This document shows positions 1 to 5,492 of a DNA stretch of 5,492 nt, in pieces. The DNA is from an uncultured Acidimicrobiales bacterium. Its GTDB lineage: Bacteria; Actinomycetota; Acidimicrobiia; Acidimicrobiales; UBA10347. The first letter of the stretch is position 1, and each line of letters starts with the position of its first letter. The notes beneath the pieces are model-generated. The model was not told where the DNA came from and searched no databases. It saw only the letters and a program-made list of their open reading frames with translations. The stretch lies in the NCBI GenBank assembly GCA_937942965.1, contig CALDGN010000012.1, positions 1 to 5,492 of the forward strand, read 5' to 3'. The position numbers and the translations under genes were made by a program.

Positions 1-479
1 ACACCGGCGAAGTCATCGCAGGCGTTATCGACGACCTCGAAATCGCGATCTCCGAATCGGGCGGGCGTGTCGACGTCGGCGAGATGCCGACGCTCCCAAT
101 CGATGCCTCGCAAGTCCGCCAGCTGTTCCAGAACCTGATCGGTAACTCGCTGAAGTTCCGCAAGCCCGACGTCGCTCCCGTCGTCGCTATCTCTGCTTCG
201 GTTCGTTCACTCAACGTTCCCGGTCGAGGCGAGCGCGAAGGTTGGGAGATCACGGTTAAGGACAACGGCATCGGATTCGAAGACAAGTACGTCGATCGCA
301 TCTTCACGGTCTTCCAGCGCCTTCACAACCGCACGGAGTACGAGGGTTCGGGCGTCGGCCTGGCGGTGTGTCGCCGCATCGTCGAGCGACATGGGGGCAT
401 GTTGACAGCCCAAGGAAGCGGCGGCGACGGCGCCACCTTCACCATCTGGTTACCTGCGGAGCCGGCCGAGGCCGCCTAG
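1..479 (+). CDS. Sensor histidine kinase, C-terminal part (5' end outside window)
   Basis: This is the C-terminal 158 residues of a two-component sensor kinase, read from base 3 to a TAG at 477-479. The frame is open to the left edge, so the ATG at 84 is internal and not the start. The visible part begins in the end of the dimerisation/phosphoacceptor region and then holds a full HATPase_c ATP-binding domain. Its N box is LFQNLIGNSLKF (Mg-binding Asn codon at 144-146), its G1 box DNGIGF (261-278), its F box IFTVFQRLHNRTEY, and its G2 box GSGVGLAVCRRIVERHGG. The FQRLH..TEYEGSG wording is typical of phytochrome-like and PAS-linked kinases. The domain would bind ATP and phosphorylate a His that lies upstream of the window. 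The sensor domains and partner response regulator cannot be seen. The protein ends just after the ATPase domain, so no receiver domain is fused at the C-terminus. The family call is secure; the signal sensed is unknown. Confidence 0.94.
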   Translation, partial: TGEVIAGVIDDLEIAISESGGRVDVGEMPTLPIDASQVRQLFQNLIGNSLKFRKPDVAPVVAISASVRSLNVPGRGEREGWEITVKDNGIGFEDKYVDRIFTVFQRLHNRTEYEGSGVGLAVCRRIVERHGGMLTAQGSGGDGATFTIWLPAEPAEAA

Positions 480-593
480 CAATTCGCCGGTCGCTGCGCC
501 GCTATTCGAGCGGTTGCATGCCGTTCATCGCAACACGGTGACAACCCGCCGCAACCCATGGCGGAACGGCCAGCAACGCGGCACACTTGAACC
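480..593 (+). other. Gap between histidine kinase and pyc; pyc leader
   Basis: This 114-bp stretch has no credible gene. It contains a weak hairpin at 499-513 (CCGCT, 5-nt loop, AGCGG) and another possible one at 546-564 (CCGCC and GGCGG around a 9-nt loop). Neither is followed by a T-run, so neither is a convincing intrinsic terminator. I see no good -35/-10 pair and no purine-rich Shine-Dalgarno sequence in the last 20 bases, which read through TTGAACC into the ATG. Whether pyc has its own promoter here or is read from upstream cannot be decided from sequence alone. Confidence 0.5.
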
Positions 594-3500
594 ATGCAGA
601 AACTGCTGGTTGCCAACCGCGGCGAAATCGCCATCCGAGCCTTCCGAGCCGCCTATCAGCTCGGTATCGAGACGGTCGCGATTCACACGTTCGAGGATCG
701 CAACAGCCTCCACCGTGTCAAGGCTGACGAGGCGTACCAGATCGGCGAACCCGGTAGCCCCGTTCGTGCGTACCTGAACCCAGCGCTCATCGTCGAGACG
801 GCCAAAGCGGCTGGCGCCGATGCGATCTACCCCGGCTACGGCTTCCTCTCCGAGAGCCCCGAGTTCGCCGAGGCGTGCGCCGAGGCTGGCATCACCTTCG
901 TAGGCCCGTCGATCACCGCGCTCGAGCTGACCGGCAACAAGCAGCGAGCCCGTAACGCCGCCGAAGCCGCTGGCCTCCCGGTGCTCCAGCAGTCACCTCC
1001 GCTCGCGGCCGACAGTGACCTCGAAGCGCTCAGCAACGAGATCGGCTTCCCGCTCTTCGTCAAGGCTGCGGCCGGCGGTGGCGGACGAGGCATGCGCCGC
1101 GTCGAGCACCCTGACGATCTCGTCGAGGCCGTCGACGCCGCCACCCGCGAAGCAGAGAGTGCATTCGGCGACCCGACCGTGTTCCTCGAAGAGGCCATGA
1201 CGGATGTGCGCCACATCGAGGTCCAGGTCCTCGGCGATGCCGACGGCAACGTCGTGCACCTCTACGAGCGCGACTGTTCGGTGCAGCGACGCTTCCAAAA
1301 GGTCGTCGAGATCGCGCCCGCACCCGACCTGACCGATGCGCAGCGCCAGGCTCTCACCCACGATGCTCGCCAGTTCGCCGAACACATTGGCTACAAGAAC
1401 GCCGGCACGGTCGAGTTCCTCGTGGACAAGCGCGGCCGCCATGTGTTCATCGAGATGAACCCACGCATCCAGGTCGAGCACACCGTGACCGAAGAGGTCA
1501 CCGACATCGACTTGGTCGAGGCCCAGCTGCGCATCGCCCGGGGCGAGAACCTCGCTGACCTTGGCATCAGCCAGGACACGATCGTGCTGCGCGGCTTCGC
1601 GCTGCAGTGCCGCGTTACCGCCGAGAACCCGGCCAACGAGTTCCGTCCCGACACCGGTCGTGTCGTTGCCTATCGCCAGCCCGGTGGCGCCGGCATCCGT
1701 CTCGATGGTGGCGGCGGATACGTCGGCTCCGAGATCACGCCGTACTTCGATTCGCTGCTGGTCAAGGTCACCTGCCGGGGTCGCACGTTCCTCGACGCAG
1801 TGCGACGCTCCGAACGAGCGCTTGCCGAGTTCCGCGTGCGTGGCGTTGCGACCAACCTGGCCTTCCTGCAGGCACTGCTCGCCGACGAAGACTTCCGTAG
1901 CGGCGGGGTTACGACGACGTTCATCGACGAGCGTCCCGAGCTGACCTCGGCCGCAGTCGGCGCCGACCGTTCGACTCGTCTGCTCCGCTACCTCGGTGAC
2001 ATCACCGTCAACCGACCGCACGGCTTGACGCAGACCGAGCTCGACCCGGCAACCAAGCTGCCGGCCGTCAGCGGCATGGCGCCCGAAGGCTCCAAGCAGA
2101 TCCTCGAACGCGAGGGCGCCGACGGGTTCGCTCGTTGGCTCCGTGAGAGCGAGGCGCTCCGCGTCACCGACACGACCCTGCGCGACGCGCACCAGTCCAT
2201 CCTCGCGACCCGAGTTCGCAGCATCGATCTGATGCGCGGCGCGAATGCGCTTTCGCACTCGATGCCCGAACTGCTCAGCCTCGAGTGCTGGGGCGGTGCC
2301 ACGTTCGACGTTGCGCTGCGTTTCCTGTCCGAGGATCCGTGGAAGCGGCTCGAGTCGCTGCGCGCCGCAGCACCGAACCTGTGTCTGCAGATGCTGATCC
2401 GTGGCCGCAATGCCGTTGGCTACTCGCCGTATCCCGACGTCGTCGCCCGCAAGTTCGTCGCCGAGGCTCACCGCACCGGCGTCGACATCTTCCGAGTCTT
2501 CGATGCCTTCAACGACATCGAACAGATGCGCCCGGCGATCGAAGCTGCGATCGAGGTCGGCGCTGTCGCCGAAGGCACGATCTGCTACTCGGGCGACCTG
2601 TCGAACCCGGCCGAGGATCTCTACACGCTCGACTACTACCTGGGCGTTGCTGAGAAGCTCGTCGACGCTGGCGCCCACATCCTGTGTGTCAAGGACATGG
2701 CCGGCCTGCTCCGTGCACCGGCCGCGACCACGCTGATCACAGCGCTGCGCGAGAACTTCGACGCACCTGTGCACCTACATAGCCACGACACCTCAGGCGG
2801 CCAGCTTGCGACGTACCTGGCTGCGCTGCACGCCGGAGTCGATGCCGTCGACGGCGCAGCTCCCCCGCTTTCTGGCATGACGAGCCAGCCGTCGATCGCT
2901 GCGATCATCGCGGCGACCGATCACACCGAACGCGAGACCGGCCTGTCGCTCGATGCTGTCGGCGAACTCGAGCCGTACTGGGAAGCCGTCCGTGCGTTGT
3001 ACAAGCCGTTCGAGGCAGGCCTTAGCGCTCCTACCGGCACGGTCTACAAGCACGAGATTCCCGGTGGTCAGTTGTCGAACCTGCGCCAGCAGGCCATTGC
3101 GCTCGGCCTCGGCGATCGCTTCGAAGAAGTCGAACGTCTCTACGCCGCCTGCAACGAAATGCTCGGCCGCCCGATCAAGGTCACGCCGAGCTCAAAGGTC
3201 GTCGGCGACCTCGCCCTCCACCTGGTCGCATCGGGCGTCACGCCTGAACAGCTCGAGTCCGAACCCGAGTCGGTGGACCTGCCCGAGAGCGTCATCAAGT
3301 TCTTGCACGGCGAACTCGGCACGCCACCGGCGGGCTTCCCCGAACCGTTCCGCACACGTGCGCTCGCCGACCGGACCTACACGCCGACCGCTGTCGAGCT
3401 CGAACCAGCCGACGCGCAGGCACTCGAAGAACTCACCGACGACGCGATCCGCAAGGTGCTGAACCGGTTGCTTCTTCCCGGACCCGCTGCCGATCACGAA

Positions 3501-4001
3501 GAGCAGGCCGCTCGCTACGGCAACCTGGCCGTGCTTCCGTCGCGGATCTTCTGGTACGGGCTCGACGTCGAGCAGGGCGATGTCCCGATCGAACTTCGTC
3601 CGGGTGTGCGGGTCCTCGTCGGGCTCGAAGCAGTCGGCGAGCCGAACGAGGATGGCATCCGGTCGGTCGTCTTCCGGCTGAACGGCCAGCTGCGTCCGAT
3701 CGACATTCGTGATCGTTCGGTTGCATCCGATTCGACCGAAAGCGAAAAAGCCAACCCGGCTAACGCGGGCCATGTCGCTGCACCGTTCCGAGGCGTTGTC
3801 AACGTCGCTGTCGCGCTCGGCGACAGCGTCGAAGCCGGCGATTCGGTCGCCACGATCGAGGCCATGAAGATGGAATCGGCGATCAGCTCGCCAGTCGACG
3901 GCACCGTCAGCCGCATCGTCGTTGGTCCGGCGGCTCAGGTCGAGCCAGGCGACTTGTTGCTCGAAGTCCTGCCCGCCGGTCTCGCCGAGATCGTCGAATA
4001 G
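594..4001 (+). CDS. pyc: Pyruvate carboxylase, full-length single-chain
   Basis: Biotin enzyme of 1135 residues, normal for the single-chain family (about 1120-1180). It makes oxaloacetate from pyruvate, bicarbonate and ATP in the cytoplasm, refilling the TCA cycle and feeding gluconeogenesis. Residues 1-445 are biotin carboxylase: glycine-rich ATP loop GGGGRGM (161-167), catalytic EMNPRIQVEH (287-296, with R291 and E295) and R340. Residues 520-960 are carboxyltransferase, starting DTTLRDAHQS (526-535). The metal ligands D531, K700 (carbamylated in the family), H729 and H731, with R603, Q534 and T864, match the spacing I recall for Rhizobium etli PYC (constant offset of 18). Residues 455-500 and about 985-1040 form the tetramerisation/allosteric region. 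A Ser/Glu/Asn-rich linker (1041-1058) leads to the biotinyl domain, with K1092 in EAMKMES (codon 3867-3869) as biotin site. The ATG is the only sensible start, because an in-frame TGA lies one codon upstream (588-590). No Shine-Dalgarno sequence is visible. No frameshift or missing key residue was seen. Confidence 0.98.
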   Translation: MQKLLVANRGEIAIRAFRAAYQLGIETVAIHTFEDRNSLHRVKADEAYQIGEPGSPVRAYLNPALIVETAKAAGADAIYPGYGFLSESPEFAEACAEAGITFVGPSITALELTGNKQRARNAAEAAGLPVLQQSPPLAADSDLEALSNEIGFPLFVKAAAGGGGRGMRRVEHPDDLVEAVDAATREAESAFGDPTVFLEEAMTDVRHIEVQVLGDADGNVVHLYERDCSVQRRFQKVVEIAPAPDLTDAQRQALTHDARQFAEHIGYKNAGTVEFLVDKRGRHVFIEMNPRIQVEHTVTEEVTDIDLVEAQLRIARGENLADLGISQDTIVLRGFALQCRVTAENPANEFRPDTGRVVAYRQPGGAGIRLDGGGGYVGSEITPYFDSLLVKVTCRGRTFLDAVRRSERALAEFRVRGVATNLAFLQALLADEDFRSGGVTTTFIDERPELTSAAVGADRSTRLLRYLGDITVNRPHGLTQTELDPATKLPAVSGMAPEGSKQILEREGADGFARWLRESEALRVTDTTLRDAHQSILATRVRSIDLMRGANALSHSMPELLSLECWGGATFDVALRFLSEDPWKRLESLRAAAPNLCLQMLIRGRNAVGYSPYPDVVARKFVAEAHRTGVDIFRVFDAFNDIEQMRPAIEAAIEVGAVAEGTICYSGDLSNPAEDLYTLDYYLGVAEKLVDAGAHILCVKDMAGLLRAPAATTLITALRENFDAPVHLHSHDTSGGQLATYLAALHAGVDAVDGAAPPLSGMTSQPSIAAIIAATDHTERETGLSLDAVGELEPYWEAVRALYKPFEAGLSAPTGTVYKHEIPGGQLSNLRQQAIALGLGDRFEEVERLYAACNEMLGRPIKVTPSSKVVGDLALHLVASGVTPEQLESEPESVDLPESVIKFLHGELGTPPAGFPEPFRTRALADRTYTPTAVELEPADAQALEELTDDAIRKVLNRLLLPGPAADHEEQAARYGNLAVLPSRIFWYGLDVEQGDVPIELRPGVRVLVGLEAVGEPNEDGIRSVVFRLNGQLRPIDIRDRSVASDSTESEKANPANAGHVAAPFRGVVNVAVALGDSVEAGDSVATIEAMKMESAISSPVDGTVSRIVVGPAAQVEPGDLLLEVLPAGLAEIVE

Positions 4002-4003
4002 CG

Positions 4004-4020
4004 GACCCTGATTAGAGGTC
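4004..4020. terminator. Weak hairpin across the convergent stop codons
   Basis: GACC-CT and AG-A-GGTC can pair around a GATT loop, giving six base pairs with one bulged A. The hairpin covers the 10-bp gap between the pyc stop and the stop of the minus-strand kinase, and the first codons of the latter's 3' end. It has no flanking T-run on either strand, so it is at most a weak two-way pause or termination site. The position is suggestive; the structure is modest and could be chance. Confidence 0.2.
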
Positions 4021-4950
4021 GATGAGTTCTACGAGCCGGTCAGCGATGGGCCGCGCCTGCTCGGCGACCTCGGGTCGCGATGACGTGAAGGCGACGTGTG
4101 AGATCCCAATCAGGATCAGGCAGGCAATCCGACGATCGGCGGCGTTGCCCGGCTCCGGCTGAACGAGCGCCTCGCTCAGCCCGGCGAGGTCAATACCTGG
4201 ATGCCACGGCTTCCAGTACTCGAAGCACGCCAGTTCAAGCAGCGGGTCGGCGTAGGCCCCAGCGCCCCAGTCGAAGATCCCCGTCATCTGTAGTTCAGCG
4301 GTCCCGTCGTCGACCACGTGCACGTTGCCGTGCAAGAGGTCGGCATGGACGATACGGCGAGGCACCTCGCCCAAGTCGAGTTCTGCCAGGCGGTGTTCCG
4401 ACGCGTCGACGACCGTGGCGAGTGATGGCTCGAGCCCGACGCGCCAGTCGGCCCGGCGGAACTCTGGGTCGAAGCTTGCCCCAAAGGCTGCAGCGACATA
4501 GGAGCGCCAGGTCGGGTAGCGGCCCTCACCCGTGAGGTCGAACTCGCCCCAACCAGCGCCCGGCGGTTCGATGGTCCGCAGCGCTGTCAACGCACGAGCA
4601 AGCTGTGGCACGACGAGGTTGAACCTCTCCGCTCCGAGATGTTCGAGTGGCTCGCCAGCCGCATAGTTCGACACAGCAAGCCAGTGCTCTCCGAACCCGT
4701 CGACCGCCTGGACTGCGGGAATCGGCAGGTCAGGGCATGCCCATGTCGCAGCGATGGCGTCCTTCTCGAAGTACTCACGCCGCAGGCCGACCCTGACGAC
4801 TCGCCGCTCGTCAGCGACCGTGTCTGTGAACGCGTAGCAACGTGACCACCAACCTTCGCCCGCGGGCACCAGCTCGTCCGGCTGCATCCCGAGCTCGACG
4901 AGTCGGGCCACGAGCGCTGTCTCGTCGACCTCGAGTTTCGGGCCGTTCAC
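4012..4950 (-). CDS. Phosphotransferase of the aminoglycoside/hygromycin kinase fold
   Basis: A complete 312-residue protein of the APH/choline-kinase superfamily, which transfers phosphate from ATP to a hydroxyl of a small molecule in the cytoplasm. The catalytic loop is VHADLLHGN (201-209; D204 base, N209) and the metal-binding motif is GIFDWG (224-229; D227). The N-lobe strand reads VVRVG (51-55), with Arg where many kinases have the ATP-contacting Lys, followed by the helix FEKDA (61-65). Several stretches resemble hygromycin B 4-kinase as I remember it: KD..., LPIP, GxGxYxTWR (141-149) and a W(K/R)PW motif after the metal site (246-249). That kinase also has an LRV motif in the N lobe, so the Arg is not a defect. 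The start is GTG at 4950-4948. An in-frame TAG lies four codons upstream, so no earlier start exists. GGATGG (4960-4955) is a poor ribosome-binding candidate only 4 nt from the start. It lies 12 bp behind the esterase gene, probably in one transcript. The substrate is unknown, and antibiotic resistance should not be assumed from the fold. Confidence 0.88.
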   Translation of the reverse strand: MNGPKLEVDETALVARLVELGMQPDELVPAGEGWWSRCYAFTDTVADERRVVRVGLRREYFEKDAIAATWACPDLPIPAVQAVDGFGEHWLAVSNYAAGEPLEHLGAERFNLVVPQLARALTALRTIEPPGAGWGEFDLTGEGRYPTWRSYVAAAFGASFDPEFRRADWRVGLEPSLATVVDASEHRLAELDLGEVPRRIVHADLLHGNVHVVDDGTAELQMTGIFDWGAGAYADPLLELACFEYWKPWHPGIDLAGLSEALVQPEPGNAADRRIACLILIGISHVAFTSSRPEVAEQARPIADRLVELIDL

Positions 4951-4962
4951 CGGACCATCCGG

Positions 4963-5492
4963 CTAACCAGCTGTCGTTGCGAAGACCTGAGCGCAGAAGG
5001 CGTCTTCGTCTTCACGCCAACGCACCGAGAGCGGGTGGTCGGCCAGGAAGCTGTTCGACCCGTGGAACGCGCCCGGATAGACATGGAGCTCGCACGGAAC
5101 ACCGGCGCGCTGCAGCGCTTGGGCGTAGGCGATGTCCTCGTCGAGGAACAGGTCGAGGCTGCCGACATTGATGTAGGTCGGCGGAAGCCCAGAAACGTCT
5201 TGGGCCAGTGCCGGCGATGCGTAGATCGTCGGCTCAGCACCGCCAAGGTAGGCCTCCCACGCCAAGCGGTTCGACTCGCGATTCCAAACGCGTGGATCTT
5301 GGATGGCGTGGCTGCTCGGCGTCTCGTTGCGATGATCGAGCATCGGGTACACGAGCATCTGGCCAGCGATCGCCGGGCCGCCGTTGTCTCGGGCGAAGAG
5401 CGCGAGGCCAGCAGCGAGGCCACCACCAGCGCTGGCCCCTCCGATGAGAATCCGACCGGCGTCGACACCAAGCTCGTCAGCGTTTGCCGCCA
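4963..5492 (-). CDS. Alpha/beta-hydrolase, HSL-type esterase, C-terminal part (5' end outside window)
   Basis: About 176 C-terminal residues of a carboxylic-ester hydrolase of the hormone-sensitive-lipase group (bacterial esterase family IV, alpha/beta-hydrolase fold 3; usually near 300 residues). The frame is open to the right edge, so the ATG at 5358 is internal. The nucleophile elbow is GGASAGGG, with Ser at 5431-5433 upstream of that ATG, confirming that the gene runs on. The acid is the first Asp of SLDLFLDED (codon 5152-5154), in the place of the family's D-x-L-x-D-E motif. The catalytic His is in YPGAFHGS (codon 5062-5064). All three triad residues are therefore visible; the HGGG oxyanion motif expected 60-80 residues before the Ser would lie outside. 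No membrane segment is seen in the visible part. The stop is TAG at 4963-4965, 12 bp before the kinase start in the same frame, which supports an operon. Substrates of this family are mostly short-chain esters, but the real one here is unknown. Confidence 0.94.
   Translation of the reverse strand, partial: AANADELGVDAGRILIGGASAGGGLAAGLALFARDNGGPAIAGQMLVYPMLDHRNETPSSHAIQDPRVWNRESNRLAWEAYLGGAEPTIYASPALAQDVSGLPPTYINVGSLDLFLDEDIAYAQALQRAGVPCELHVYPGAFHGSNSFLADHPLSVRWREDEDAFCAQVFATTAG

Noticed and set aside
463..474. Inverted repeat CGGCC-GA-GGCCG at the end of the histidine kinase gene, considered as a terminator.
   Set aside because: The stem is inside the coding sequence, the loop is too short unless one pair opens, and no T-run follows. 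It is better explained by GC-rich Ala/Glu/Pro codons.
514..777. An 87-codon + strand open frame overlapping the start of pyc.
   Set aside because: It is out of frame with the strongly supported pyc reading, low in complexity and rich in Arg/Ser/Thr, with no start signal.
993..2774. A 593-codon open frame on the minus strand inside pyc.
   Set aside because: It lies codon-for-codon opposite pyc. It stays open only because pyc avoids the codons CTA, TTA and TCA there; it ends at rare pyc codons (TCA at 993-995, CTA at 2775-2777). The translation has no recognisable domain.
3192..3773. A 193-codon minus-strand open frame near the 3' end of pyc.
   Set aside because: It has the same codon-register shadow relation to pyc, with no recognisable domain and no start signal.
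4098..4535. A 145-codon + strand open frame opposite the phosphotransferase gene.
   Set aside because: The translation is Arg/Ser/Pro-rich, as expected of an out-of-frame shadow in GC-rich DNA. The minus-strand frame has a full set of kinase motifs.
4947..5471. A 174-codon minus-strand open frame overlapping the esterase.
   Set aside because: It is an off-frame shadow, rich in Arg, Ser and Thr. The frame ending at 4963 carries the GASAGG elbow, the acid and the catalytic His.

Overview
The window comes from a GC-rich bacterium. Codons strongly prefer G or C in the third position, and one gene uses a GTG start. The pyruvate carboxylase is the single-chain type, and the overall style suggests a high-GC actinobacterium, possibly of the Acidimicrobiia type. 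That placement is an impression from codon use and protein style, not a demonstrated assignment. There is no sign of mobile elements, RNA genes, CRISPR arrays or extended repeats. Coding density is high, with gaps of 114, 10 and 12 bp between genes.

Layout: (1) bases 1-479 on the + strand are the 3' end of a sensor histidine kinase, covering the end of the dimerisation region and the complete ATP-binding domain. (2) Bases 480-593 are a short non-coding gap with one weak hairpin and no recognisable promoter. (3) Bases 594-4001 on the + strand are a complete 1135-residue pyruvate carboxylase, the main gene of the window, with all biotin carboxylase, carboxyltransferase and biotin-carrier landmarks in place. 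(4) A 10-bp gap then separates it from a convergent minus-strand pair: a small-molecule phosphotransferase of the aminoglycoside/hygromycin kinase fold (4012-4950), and upstream of it the 3' part of an alpha/beta-hydrolase of the hormone-sensitive-lipase esterase family (4963 to beyond the window).

The pyruvate carboxylase is a housekeeping anaplerotic enzyme that makes oxaloacetate from pyruvate. The minus-strand esterase and kinase lie 12 bp apart in the same reading frame, so they are probably co-transcribed and may act on related small molecules, but no substrate can be read from the sequence. The histidine kinase runs in the same direction as pyc, yet nothing here links it to pyc control.

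I did not find an undescribed system. The observations most worth a second look are the hygromycin-kinase-like phosphotransferase paired with an esterase, the apparent lack of a Shine-Dalgarno sequence before pyc, and the very tight gene junctions.
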